Position numbers and translations under genes: made by a program. Under the pieces are notes generated by a model. It saw only the letters and a list, made by a program, of their open reading frames with translations, ran no database searches and had not been told where the DNA came from. From contig NC_011661.1 in NCBI RefSeq assembly GCF_000021645.1, positions 1,024,723 to 1,088,722 of the forward strand: 64,000 nucleotides of DNA, given 5' to 3'. Source of the DNA: Dictyoglomus turgidum DSM 6724 (GTDB lineage: Bacteria > Dictyoglomota > Dictyoglomia > Dictyoglomales > Dictyoglomaceae). Positions 24,046 through 33,140 of this stretch are shown here, in pieces (within the stretch, counting starts at the first letter, position 1; each line of letters begins with the position of its first letter).

Positions 24046-25041
24046 ATGGGGATGAGTTTATTTTCTTCTGAGGTTCCAATTCTAAGTATTGAATTTGGTA
24101 ATCCGTTAAGGGTCATTTTTGGGGGGAAGAGGAAAGATAAGAAGGTTGTAATTAAAAATTTTGCATTAGAAACTCTTCCACCAGAAATTATTCAAGGTGG
24201 TCAATTAAACAATTCAGATTATCTTTTAGAAGTGCTCAAGAGTATTTTAAAGAGGTTTAAATTAAAATCGGGAAAAACTTTAATATCCATACCAGCCCAA
24301 AATGTAATTGTGAGGTTCTTTAATTTTCCTTACATGCCTGAAGAAGAACTTAGGGAGTCAATAAAGTGGGAGCTTGAAAGATATGTTCCTCTTTCACCTG
24401 AGGATATAAATTATGATATACAGGTTGTATCTTTGGTAGAGAGAGGAGATATAAAAGAAAGTAGAGTGATGCTTGTGGCGGTTCCTAAGGAAGTTTTAAG
24501 TCCTTATCTTGATGTGGTTAAAAAACTGAATCTTGATCCTGATTTAGTAGATGTTAGTGTTTTTTCAGCGGTGAGAACAGTGATTATGAATAGAAAAGAC
24601 ATTCCTAAGGGAAATACTATATACCTTTATACTCATGATAATGTGGCAGAATTTGTGGTGGCAAAAGAGAATCAGCCTTTATTTTTCAGAAGCACTGTTA
24701 TGGAGGAATGGAATCCACAAGAAGAAGTAGATGATTTGACCAAGTCTTTTATGCTTGAGGATTTTGTTAGAAAGATACAGGAGGCGGTAAATTTCTTCTA
24801 TATGCAATTTCCTGAAGAACACATAGATCAAGCCATAGTTACAGGGAGTAATGCTAAAAATAAGGACTTTATAGATCTTTTAGAGGCAATTCTCAATGTT
24901 AATACTGAAGTTTCTCCAGGTTCTTCGGTTAATATAAATGACTTATTAGTGTTGAATTTAAAAAAGCAGGATAAAGAGTTTTTAGGTGATATTTACTCCT
25001 GGGTTGTTCCCATCGGATTATTCTTCTGGGAGAGGTTATGA
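24046..25041 (+). CDS. pilM: Type IV pilus assembly protein PilM
   Basis: Actin-like cytoplasmic protein that binds the N-terminal tail of PilN and links the motor to the inner-membrane alignment complex. The 331-residue product has the PilM sequence pattern: LSIEFGNPLRVI near the start, LISIPAQNVIVRFFNFPYMPEEEL, IKWELERYVPLSPEDI and AVNFFYMQFP. It begins the pilM-N-O-P-Q run behind its own promoter. Confidence 0.92.
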   Translation: MGMSLFSSEVPILSIEFGNPLRVIFGGKRKDKKVVIKNFALETLPPEIIQGGQLNNSDYLLEVLKSILKRFKLKSGKTLISIPAQNVIVRFFNFPYMPEEELRESIKWELERYVPLSPEDINYDIQVVSLVERGDIKESRVMLVAVPKEVLSPYLDVVKKLNLDPDLVDVSVFSAVRTVIMNRKDIPKGNTIYLYTHDNVAEFVVAKENQPLFFRSTVMEEWNPQEEVDDLTKSFMLEDFVRKIQEAVNFFYMQFPEEHIDQAIVTGSNAKNKDFIDLLEAILNVNTEVSPGSSVNINDLLVLNLKKQDKEFLGDIYSWVVPIGLFFWERL

Positions 25042-25044
25042 ACC

Positions 25045-25599
25045 ATGTTTAGGATCAATTTACTGCCAAAAGAGGTTAAGAAAAAAGAGCCTATAAGATT
25101 ACCTTTTCTGGGCATATTAATTACAGTAGTAGGTTTAATTCTACTTCTTGGAGAAGTTATACTCTATTTTAATCTTTCTTCAGAGGTTACTAATTTGAGA
25201 AATGAAAATACGTCCTTGGAGTTTCAAATTAATGATCTTAAATCTAAGATCAATGAGCTTCAAAGGTTGCAGAGTATAAAGACCCAGTATGAGGAAAAGT
25301 TGAGGCTTGTAGATGAGATATCCAAAAGAGAAATATCTTGGCTTGATCTTTTTGAAACTTTGAATAGGATAACTCCTAAAAATTTATGGGTTAAGAGCTT
25401 TAATTTAGATTCCTCTGATAATATTAATATTGAAGGCTTCGCACTAAATTATAAAGAGATCGCTATATTTTTGGATCAACTTGATAAGAGTGATCTTGTG
25501 AAAAATGTTTCTTTGGGTTTTGCTCAAAAAGTAGGAGAACCACCTTTGGTTTCTATAAATTTTAGAATTGTGGCTCAATATAAGAGGGGTGAGCAATGA
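25045..25599 (+). CDS. pilN: Type IV pilus assembly protein PilN
   Basis: Bitopic inner-membrane protein. The 184-residue sequence starts with the conserved cytoplasmic INLLPKE motif that docks in PilM, followed by a transmembrane helix (about residues 20-43), a coiled coil (about 45-90) and a small ferredoxin-like periplasmic domain (ISWLDLFETLNRITPKNLWV onward). Starts three bases after pilM and overlaps pilO. Confidence 0.92.
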   Translation: MFRINLLPKEVKKKEPIRLPFLGILITVVGLILLLGEVILYFNLSSEVTNLRNENTSLEFQINDLKSKINELQRLQSIKTQYEEKLRLVDEISKREISWLDLFETLNRITPKNLWVKSFNLDSSDNINIEGFALNYKEIAIFLDQLDKSDLVKNVSLGFAQKVGEPPLVSINFRIVAQYKRGEQ

Positions 25600-26177
25600 A
25601 GATAAGTATAAACAAATGGGTTATAATTGGTATTATAATCTTTATAATCGCAATTGGTTTCTATTTTGTTTTCTACAAAGCTTTAGAGAATGAAAAAGTG
25701 GCTCTTACAGAGAGCATTGAAACTAACAGACAAATGCTTTTAAAATACCAACTTAGTTATAAGAAAAGTTTAGAGGAGTGGGAGAAATTTAAAGATTCTC
25801 TCCAAAGATTTGCCGAAATTCAACAAAAACTTCCTACTAAAGAAGATTTGCCAACTCTTTTAGCTTTTATTGAATCCATAGCTAAGAATTCTAAGCTCTC
25901 TATTAATAGCTTTAAACCATTACCTCCTGCGACTAAACAGGAAACTACAACTCAACAACAGGGAAAACAACCTCAACAAGAGCAAAAATCAACTTATGAG
26001 GAGAGATCTTATAGTCTTGATCTTCAGGGAAATTATGGTGGGTTTCTATTATTCTTGGCAAAATTAAAAACTGCACCGAGATTGATTCTTATGAAAGATC
26101 TAAAGATAGATCCTGTGGATGTAAGTGCAAAAGAGTTGAAATTTTCTTTTATTCTTTCAACTTTTATAACTAAATAG
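25596..26177 (+). CDS. pilO: Type IV pilus assembly protein PilO
   Basis: Partner of PilN in the alignment complex. The 193-residue protein has a short cytoplasmic start, one transmembrane helix at about 9-29, a coiled-coil region (about 35-80) and a periplasmic ferredoxin-like domain (LPTLLAFIESIAKNSKLSI, LDLQGNYGGFLLFLAKL). A Gln/Thr/Lys-rich linker (about residues 110-130) interrupts it. The ATG overlaps the pilN stop. Confidence 0.9.
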   Translation: MKISINKWVIIGIIIFIIAIGFYFVFYKALENEKVALTESIETNRQMLLKYQLSYKKSLEEWEKFKDSLQRFAEIQQKLPTKEDLPTLLAFIESIAKNSKLSINSFKPLPPATKQETTTQQQGKQPQQEQKSTYEERSYSLDLQGNYGGFLLFLAKLKTAPRLILMKDLKIDPVDVSAKELKFSFILSTFITK

Positions 26178-26190
26178 GTGGGAAAGAAAA

Positions 26191-26775
26191 ATGGATTTAA
26201 AAAGTTTGTTTAATAATCCAAAACAAAGAATGATGTTTTTAGTTATTCTTCTTGTTTTAGTTGGTCTTATTGGAGGATATTACGTCATCACCAATTATAT
26301 ATTACCACCATCGGAAGAAACTGTGGTGACAACTCCTAAGCGAGTGAGAACTACTCAGGAAACTTATACTTTAGCTCAAGTGCTTGAGACATTAACCCAA
26401 CAAACTGCAGTAGTATTTACTTATTCAACAGTAGAGCTCGGTAGGAGTAATCCATTTATTCCTGTTATTGATCTTACTCCTAAAAAACCCTCACTGGTTC
26501 AATCTTCACCAGCTGCCTCCAGCAGTGTTAATATTTCTGTGACTCCTAAGGTGTCTTCAGAACCAATTAAAACATGGTACAGTGGTTTTAAGTTAACGGG
26601 AATTGTAAGGGGGAGAGATCGAAGTTATGCTATTATTGAAGAGGGAGAGAGAGGATATGTATTGAGGGAAGGAGATCTTTTAAGAAGTGACATTTATGTT
26701 TCTAAAATTAATGATAATTCGGTGATTTTAAAGAGGGGTAATGCTTACGCCACATTAAAATTGGGAGGTGAATGA
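26191..26775 (+). CDS. pilP: Probable PilP-like pilus assembly protein
   Basis: 194 residues between pilO and the secretin gene. It has an N-terminal transmembrane helix (about 14-34), a Pro/Ser/Thr-rich linker and a C-terminal beta domain (FKLTGIVRGRDRSYAIIEEGERGYVLREGDLL) resembling the PilP/GspC homology-region domain that contacts secretin N-domains. Classical PilP is a lipoprotein; here no lipobox cysteine is present, so the anchor is a helix, as in GspC. Family assignment rests on order plus the C-terminal pattern. Confidence 0.8.
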   Translation: MDLKSLFNNPKQRMMFLVILLVLVGLIGGYYVITNYILPPSEETVVTTPKRVRTTQETYTLAQVLETLTQQTAVVFTYSTVELGRSNPFIPVIDLTPKKPSLVQSSPAASSSVNISVTPKVSSEPIKTWYSGFKLTGIVRGRDRSYAIIEEGERGYVLREGDLLRSDIYVSKINDNSVILKRGNAYATLKLGGE

Positions 26776-26776
26776 T

Positions 26777-29700
26777 TTGATATTTAAAAAGGGAAAGGAC
26801 TTGGTTTTTTATTGTGTTATTTTAGTTTTTCTTTTTACACTATTATATGCTCAAACAGGAAATCTTAGCTTAGTAGGAGTACAAGTAGATGAAGTAGGTG
26901 CAAGTTTCAACATTGGATTTTATTTTTCTCCTGCAAGTTCGGCTCCTAAATTTGATATACAACAGAAAGACAATAAATTAGTTATTACTTTTTTTAATAC
27001 AAATATTAAGATGCCCTCTAAATCTATAGATATAAATAAGGCTTTTCTTACTAATATTGAACTCGTTCAAAGTGGGAGTAATGCCGTTGCCAATATAAAT
27101 TTCGTAGGTATTATACCTACTTATGTCTATAATTCAGGGTTAGGAACTTTAAAATTGGTATTAAATCCTTCAACATCCACCGTTTCAGCCATATCCTCTA
27201 CTGAACCGAGCACTAAAACAGCCGAAGTAAATCTATTAAGTGTAAATATTGATAAAAATTATAGGCCAAATTTAATTATTTTGAATTTTTCTGATAATGT
27301 GCCTGAATATAAAGTATCTTTGCTTAAAAATCCTTTAAGACTTGTCATTGATGTTAATAACACAATAAATAAAGTGGCAACAAAAAGTATTTCTGTAAAT
27401 TCAAGTCCAATTCTTGATGTCAGAGTCTCTCAGTTTACTATTAAACCTTATGTTACAAGAATAGTAGTAGACTTAAAAACATCCTATCCTCAATTGTTAG
27501 TTAAAGATTATCAAAATAAATTATACATTGGGACTTCTGAGGTATTGGCGAAAGTAGTGCCTGCTTCTCAAAAGGTAGTAGCAGAAATACCTAAAACCGA
27601 AGAGGCGCCAAAGGTAACAGAGGTTAAAACTACTACCATGGAAGAAAAACCTATAGAGAAGCCCCAGGAGACAGTAAGTAAACCCGTAGAGGTAAAGGAT
27701 AAATTTCAACAGAGGATATCAGTCTCTTTTGATAGGGCAGAGATAAGGGATGTATTAAAAGCAATGGGACAACTTGTAGGATTGAATATTATTACCGATA
27801 TAGGAGTACAGGGAAGGATAAGTGTTTACCTTAAAGATATTCCTTTTAAAGATGCTTTTTATGCCTTACTCGCTTCCTCAGATTTAGGGTATATTCAGCA
27901 AGGTGAGATAATCATTGTAGCTAATCTTGATAAGCTACAAAAAATAGAAAGTAGAGATTTGATGACAAAAGTTTATCAATTGAAGTATTTTGAAAGTCAA
28001 AAAGCGAAAGACATTTTAAGTAAAATCTCTAAGACTGCGATCTTTGATTCTGACGATTCAAGAAATTGGCTTATAGTTTCTGCTCCACCGTCAGAATTTG
28101 CAAAAATAGAGAATACAATTAAAACCTTGGATATCCCGTCAGAAAGTATAGCAGGAGCTAAAAATTTAGGAAAAGTTATATTAGAAAAAAGTGAAGATAC
28201 CTATCTTGTGACTTTAACTGCAAAGGGCGACGATATAAAAGATATTCTTCAAGAAATAGTTCAAAAGTCCGGTAAGAATATTATCTTTTCAAAAGATGTC
28301 TCGGGAGGGGTTTATTTAACCCTTAACAGAGTTCCTCTTGATAGGGCTGTCGATTTGATAGTAAGGAGTACTGGATATATTTATGAGGTTAGAGAGGGAG
28401 GAGTAATATTGGTGAGTGCTCCTAAGGCTGAGGGAGTTCCTTCACCTATAATTGAGATTAAAGAGCTTGTTAAGGTTGAAAAAATTGGGGATGTATTTTA
28501 TGTTACTGCAAGTCTTAAGAAGTCAGATATTAGAGATGTTTTGCAGGAAATTGCAAGTAAAACAGATTTGAATTTTATTATAGATCCTAAGGTTTCTGGT
28601 ACAGTAGATCTGTTTGTTAATAAAGTACCTCTTGATGAGGTTTTGACCATAATTCAGAGACTTGCTAATTTTGATATGGAAAAAGTTGGCAAGACTTATT
28701 ATATAAAACCTAAGGAAGTACAGACAGCAACAGTTCCTCAAATAATAAGTACTAAGTTATATGTGTTGAGATATATAACTCTCCAAGATATTTTGAGGGT
28801 AGGGGGGAGTTTAGTAAAGAACTTAAGTTTGAGCTATGATGATAAGACTAAGCTGCTAATTGCGCAAGGTAAGGAAGATGACTTGAAGGTATTGGATGAC
28901 CTAATAAGTAGGATAGATGTAGAGAAGAAGGAAGCGGTAGTTGCGAAGGAGCTACTTACAGTAGAGAGGGAAGGGGATAAGGTATATGTGAGTTGTGATT
29001 TAAGGAGTGCAGATATAAGGGAAGTATTGAGGGAACTTGGGAAGAAGGCAGATATAAACTTTGTAATAGATCAGAAGGTGACAGGGCAGATTGATCTCTA
29101 TCTAAATAGGGTGGAACTTCCTGAGGTATTGAACATAATTCAAAGGGTAGGGAAGTTAAGCATAACTACTGAAGATAAAGTGACTTATGTGAAGCCATAT
29201 GAAGAGAAGGTAACAGTACCTGTAGAGGTAGCAAAGACCAAGATATATGCATTAAAATACATTACCTTATCTGATATAGAGAGGGTAGGAGGGAGTTTAG
29301 TAAAGAACTTAAGTTTGAGCTATGATGATAAGACTAAGCTGCTAATTGCGCAAGGTAAGGAAGATGACTTGAAGGTATTGGATGACCTAATAAGTAGGAT
29401 AGATGTAGAGAAGAAGGAAGCGGTAGTTGCGAAGGAGCTACTTACAGTAGAGAGGGAAGGGGATAAGGTATATGTGAGTTGTGATTTAAGGAGTGCAGAT
29501 ATAAGGGAAGTATTGAGGGAACTTGGGAAGAAGGCAGATATAAACTTTGTAATAGATCAGAAGGTGACAGGGCAGATTGATCTCTATCTAAATAGGGTGG
29601 AACTTCCTGAGGTATTGAACATAATTCAAAAGGTAGGGAAGTTAAGCATAACTACTGAAGATAAAGTGACTTATGTGAAGCCATATGAAGAGAAGGTAAC

Positions 29701-31042
29701 AGTACCTGTAGAGGTAGCAAAGACCAAGATATATGCATTAAAATACATTACCTTATCTGATATAGAGAGGGTAGGAGGGAGTTTAGTAAAGAACTTAAGT
29801 TTGAGCTATGATGATAAGACTAAGCTGCTAATTGCGCAAGGTAAGGAAGATGACTTGAAGGTATTGGATGACCTAATAAGTAGGATAGATGTAGAGAAGA
29901 AGGAAGCGGTAGTTGCGAAGGAGCTGCTTACAGTAGAGAGGGAAGGGGATAAGGTATATGTGAGTTGTGATTTAAGGAGTGCAGATATAAGGGAAGTATT
30001 GAGGGAACTTGGGAAGAAGGCAGATATAAACTTTGTAATAGATCAGAAGGTGACAGGGCAGATCGATCTCTATCTAAATAGGGTGGAACTTCCTGAGACT
30101 CTTGAGATATTAAGTAGAATCACTAATATTTCCTTTGAGAAAGTTGGTTCCGCAACCTTTGTCAAACCCTTAAATACAACTGTAACTACAGCAAAAGAGG
30201 GCACTCCTACTGTTACAAAAGAATACAAGCTAAAGTATATATCCTTGGATACTTTAAAATCTGTAGTATCAGGAATAGCAAAGGATGTAAGCTTCTATTA
30301 TGATCAAACTTCAGGTCTTTTGTTGGTACAAGGGCCAGCAGATCAAGTTTCCTCTGTAGAAAGTATGATAGCGAAGCTTGATAAGCCTACTCCTCAAGTA
30401 AAAATTGATGTACAGGTAATTGAAGTATCAAGAGAAAATGTTAAGGATATTGGTATAGAGTGGAGTACAGGTAGTATTTCTACTGGATTACAAATTACAG
30501 CTAACCTGGGGTGGCAGGATCTCAGGGTAAGTATTGTGAATCCAGGACAAATTAGTGCTAACATTAGGGCATTAGAAACTCAAAATAAAGCTAGAATACT
30601 TGCTCAACCCAGTATGACTACTTTAAGTGGTAAGGCTACAAGGATCATGATTGGTGATAGAGTTCCATTAATCTCCTATGATGCTCAAGGTAATAGACAA
30701 GTAAGTTTTGTGGATGTAGGTATCATCTTAAATGTCACTCCTACAGTAAATGCTGATGGAACCATAACAGCTAATATAAATCCTCAGGTTAGTACAATTC
30801 AAGGCTATGTAAGTGATGTGCCTATAATTTCTACTCGTGAGGCTCAGACAATTGTCAATCTAAAAAATGGTGAAACTCTTGCTCTTGGAGGTTTGTTGAG
30901 ACAAGAGGAAATAGATAGTATGTCAAAAGTACCACTTCTTGGAGATATACCTATACTAGGAGAACTGTTTAAGGCAAGAAAGACTCAGAAAGTGGAAAGA
31001 GAGCTTATTATACTAATTACACCAAAACTTATTGAGCAATAA
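26777..31042 (+). CDS. pilQ: Type IV pilus secretin PilQ, extra long with repeated N-domains
   Basis: Outer-membrane channel for the pilus, 1421 residues, where PilQ is usually 450-900. Order: signal peptide (about 1-25), two AMIN-like domains (about 30-145 and 155-265), a Pro/Glu/Lys linker, alternating STN (N0) and secretin N1-type domains (about 315-1180), and the C-terminal secretin gate (about 1208-1421; VPLLGDIPILGELF, ELIILITPKLIE). Residues 677-1107 are encoded by 486-bp near-identical tandem DNA repeats. Start: TTG at 26777 after GGGAGGTGA; an in-frame GTG at 26768 overlaps that site. Confidence 0.93.
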   Translation: MIFKKGKDLVFYCVILVFLFTLLYAQTGNLSLVGVQVDEVGASFNIGFYFSPASSAPKFDIQQKDNKLVITFFNTNIKMPSKSIDINKAFLTNIELVQSGSNAVANINFVGIIPTYVYNSGLGTLKLVLNPSTSTVSAISSTEPSTKTAEVNLLSVNIDKNYRPNLIILNFSDNVPEYKVSLLKNPLRLVIDVNNTINKVATKSISVNSSPILDVRVSQFTIKPYVTRIVVDLKTSYPQLLVKDYQNKLYIGTSEVLAKVVPASQKVVAEIPKTEEAPKVTEVKTTTMEEKPIEKPQETVSKPVEVKDKFQQRISVSFDRAEIRDVLKAMGQLVGLNIITDIGVQGRISVYLKDIPFKDAFYALLASSDLGYIQQGEIIIVANLDKLQKIESRDLMTKVYQLKYFESQKAKDILSKISKTAIFDSDDSRNWLIVSAPPSEFAKIENTIKTLDIPSESIAGAKNLGKVILEKSEDTYLVTLTAKGDDIKDILQEIVQKSGKNIIFSKDVSGGVYLTLNRVPLDRAVDLIVRSTGYIYEVREGGVILVSAPKAEGVPSPIIEIKELVKVEKIGDVFYVTASLKKSDIRDVLQEIASKTDLNFIIDPKVSGTVDLFVNKVPLDEVLTIIQRLANFDMEKVGKTYYIKPKEVQTATVPQIISTKLYVLRYITLQDILRVGGSLVKNLSLSYDDKTKLLIAQGKEDDLKVLDDLISRIDVEKKEAVVAKELLTVEREGDKVYVSCDLRSADIREVLRELGKKADINFVIDQKVTGQIDLYLNRVELPEVLNIIQRVGKLSITTEDKVTYVKPYEEKVTVPVEVAKTKIYALKYITLSDIERVGGSLVKNLSLSYDDKTKLLIAQGKEDDLKVLDDLISRIDVEKKEAVVAKELLTVEREGDKVYVSCDLRSADIREVLRELGKKADINFVIDQKVTGQIDLYLNRVELPEVLNIIQKVGKLSITTEDKVTYVKPYEEKVTVPVEVAKTKIYALKYITLSDIERVGGSLVKNLSLSYDDKTKLLIAQGKEDDLKVLDDLISRIDVEKKEAVVAKELLTVEREGDKVYVSCDLRSADIREVLRELGKKADINFVIDQKVTGQIDLYLNRVELPETLEILSRITNISFEKVGSATFVKPLNTTVTTAKEGTPTVTKEYKLKYISLDTLKSVVSGIAKDVSFYYDQTSGLLLVQGPADQVSSVESMIAKLDKPTPQVKIDVQVIEVSRENVKDIGIEWSTGSISTGLQITANLGWQDLRVSIVNPGQISANIRALETQNKARILAQPSMTTLSGKATRIMIGDRVPLISYDAQGNRQVSFVDVGIILNVTPTVNADGTITANINPQVSTIQGYVSDVPIISTREAQTIVNLKNGETLALGGLLRQEEIDSMSKVPLLGDIPILGELFKARKTQKVERELIILITPKLIEQ
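28805..30097 (+). repeat. 486-bp tandem repeat array within pilQ (2.66 copies)
   Basis: Copies begin at 28805, 29291 and 29777; the third stops matching after 30097 (321 bases). Copies differ at only a few positions, e.g. AGG at 29144-29146 versus AAG at 29630-29632 (Arg/Lys) and a silent A/G change at 29440 versus 29926. Each 162-residue unit encodes one N1-type and one N0/STN-type secretin domain. More diverged relatives of the unit flank the array, so it grew from an older domain series. Confidence 0.97.
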
Positions 31043-31047
31043 GAGCT

Positions 31048-32112
31048 ATGATAGAGAAAATCCAGGAGAGATTAAAGAAAGAAGATATAGATGCTATATG
31101 GATAAGCAATATAATAAATATTAGATATCTCACTGGTTTTACTGGATCTACAGCAGATTTGCTTGTTCTCAAGGAGGGGGGGTATATATTAGTAGACTCA
31201 AGATACTGGGAACAAGTAAATCACGAAGTTAGAAAAGTCAAACCAATATTAGTAGATGGAGACCTTAACTTATTTACTTTTCTGAAGGAATTGGAGAATA
31301 AAGATGGTTTAAAAAAAATTGGATTTGAAAGCTCAAATGTGGTTTATAGTACTTGGGTAAAATTAAGGGAGCTCCTTCAAAATATTGAATTAATTCCTTT
31401 AAGCCATTGGGTTGAAGAATTACGTATGGTTAAAACAGAAGATGAGATAGAAAAAATAAAGAAAGCATTAATGATAGCAGAACAAGCTTTTGAAAAAATA
31501 CTACCTTTAATAAAGGTGGGAATAACGGAAAAAGATATTGCTATTGAGTTGGAATATCAAATGGCTAAATTAGGAAGTGAGAGACCTGCTTTTGATACTA
31601 TAGTGGCTTCAGGTGAAAGAGGGGCTTTACCACATGGAAAAGCGAGCAATAAAAAGCTTATGGGTAATGAATTTATAGTTTTTGATTTTGGGGCGGTTTA
31701 TGAAGGCTATCATTCTGATATTACTCGTACTATTTACTTTGGTAATCCTGGTGAAGAAGAAATTTTAATTTACAATATAGTTTTAGAAGCTCAAAAGAAA
31801 GCAGAAGAGGTTATTGAAGAAGGTATTCAATGTAATTTTGTAGATAAGGTTGCTCGTGATATAATTCAGGAGAATGGTTTTGGAAATTATTTTGGACATG
31901 GTTTGGGTCATGGTGTTGGACTTGAGATTCATGAGTTGCCAAGAGTCTCTCCGAAGAGTGAAACGGTTCTTAAAAAAGGAATGGTTATTACGGTGGAACC
32001 AGGAATTTATATACCTGGAAAATTTGGTATAAGGGTGGAGGATATGGTAGTAGTAGATAGCCATTGCTCAAAAATATTAAATAAACTTACTAACGATTTA
32101 ATAATTATTTAA
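31048..32112 (+). CDS. pepP: Xaa-Pro aminopeptidase family (M24B) peptidase
   Basis: Cleaves N-terminal residues preceding proline. The 354-residue protein has a creatinase-like N domain (WISNIINIRYLTGFTGS) and a pita-bread catalytic domain with metal ligands in FDFGAVYEGYHSDITRT (two Asp), FGHGLGHGVGLEIHE (His), TVEPGIY (Glu) and GIRVEDMV (Glu). It is the gene directly upstream of efp, as in Bacillus. Whether it acts on dipeptides (PepQ) or longer peptides is not determined by sequence. Confidence 0.93.
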   Translation: MIEKIQERLKKEDIDAIWISNIINIRYLTGFTGSTADLLVLKEGGYILVDSRYWEQVNHEVRKVKPILVDGDLNLFTFLKELENKDGLKKIGFESSNVVYSTWVKLRELLQNIELIPLSHWVEELRMVKTEDEIEKIKKALMIAEQAFEKILPLIKVGITEKDIAIELEYQMAKLGSERPAFDTIVASGERGALPHGKASNKKLMGNEFIVFDFGAVYEGYHSDITRTIYFGNPGEEEILIYNIVLEAQKKAEEVIEEGIQCNFVDKVARDIIQENGFGNYFGHGLGHGVGLEIHELPRVSPKSETVLKKGMVITVEPGIYIPGKFGIRVEDMVVVDSHCSKILNKLTNDLIII

Positions 32113-32134
32113 AGTAAAGGAGGTAAAAAGATAG

Positions 32135-32692
32135 ATGATTTCTGTAAATGATTTTTATCCTGGATTAACTATTGAATTAGAAGGAGAAATATATATAGTT
32201 CTTGAATATCAACATGTTCATATGGCTCAAGGACAAGCAACGGTTAGAGTGAAGCTTAAAAATCTAAAAACAGGCAACGTAATAAGGAAAACTTTTAAAT
32301 CTGATGAATATGTCCCTCAAGCTTTCATCAATAAGAGAGAGGCAGAATACTTATATAAACAGGGTGATGAATATTATTTCATTGATAATGAGAGTTTCGA
32401 GCAATATATTCTTACAGAAGAGCAATTAGGAGATGCCATAAAATATTTAAAAGAAGGGAATACAGTTAGTGTGTTATTTTACGAAGGAAATCCTATTGGA
32501 ATCGAATTACCAACTACTGTGGTTTTAGAAGTTGTGGAAACAGATCCAGGTTTGAGAGGAGATACAGTCTCGGGCGGATCTAAACCTGCAAAACTTGAAA
32601 CGGGTCTTGTAATTCAAGTTCCTTTATTCATACAGATAGGCGATAAGGTTGTTGTAGATACCAGATATGCTAAATATGTGGAGAGGGCATAG
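32135..32692 (+). CDS. efp: Elongation factor P (unusual Gln at the modification site)
   Basis: EF-P rescues ribosomes stalled at polyproline. The 185-residue, three-domain protein is normal in length and has the C-terminal ETDPGLRGDTVSGGSKPAKLETG signature. The domain I loop, usually PGKG or PGRG, here reads MAQG, putting Gln32 where the modified Lys (or rhamnosylated Arg) sits. It therefore cannot use the known lysine or arginine modifications. It has an AAAGGAGG site and sits between pepP and accB. Confidence 0.96.
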   Translation: MISVNDFYPGLTIELEGEIYIVLEYQHVHMAQGQATVRVKLKNLKTGNVIRKTFKSDEYVPQAFINKREAEYLYKQGDEYYFIDNESFEQYILTEEQLGDAIKYLKEGNTVSVLFYEGNPIGIELPTTVVLEVVETDPGLRGDTVSGGSKPAKLETGLVIQVPLFIQIGDKVVVDTRYAKYVERA

Positions 32693-32696
32693 TAAT

Positions 32697-33140
32697 ATGA
32701 GAGAATGGAATTTAGAAGATTTAAAAGAGATTATAAATCTGTTCTCAAAGAGTAACCTATCAGAGTTAATAATAGAAAATGGGGAAAATAAATTAATATT
32801 GAAAAGAGGAGATAATGTAGTAAATATAATTTCAGATCAAGAAATCAAAAAAGAGCAAGAAACAAAGGGAATCTCTACCAGAGAGGAAGAAGGAGTATAT
32901 ATTACAGCTCCTCTTGTAGGAGTCTTTTATAGGTCTCCAGCTCCTGGAGCGCCTCCTTTTGTAGAAGAAGGAGATCTTGTTGAACCAGGACAGACAGTAT
33001 GTATAATAGAAGCAATGAAATTAATGAATGAGATTAAGAGTCATGTAAGGGGAAGAGTAAAAAAGGTATTGGTAGAAAATGGTCAAGCAGTAGAATTTGG
33101 GCAAAAACTATTTTTAATAGAAACCGAAAGCAATGTTTAA
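32697..33140 (+). CDS. accB: Acetyl-CoA carboxylase biotin carboxyl carrier protein
   Basis: Carries the biotin of acetyl-CoA carboxylase. The 147-residue product has an N-terminal helical region ([21 protein letters not shown]), a short linker and the C-terminal biotinyl domain with the EAMKLMNEI biotinylation site and the BCCP-type thumb region ([15 protein letters not shown]). An in-frame ATG at 32667 exists inside efp, but the ATG at 32697 gives the family N terminus. The gene overlaps accC by eight bases. Confidence 0.95.
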   Translation: MREWNLEDLKEIINLFSKSNLSELIIENGENKLILKRGDNVVNIISDQEIKKEQETKGISTREEEGVYITAPLVGVFYRSPAPGAPPFVEEGDLVEPGQTVCIIEAMKLMNEIKSHVRGRVKKVLVENGQAVEFGQKLFLIETESNV

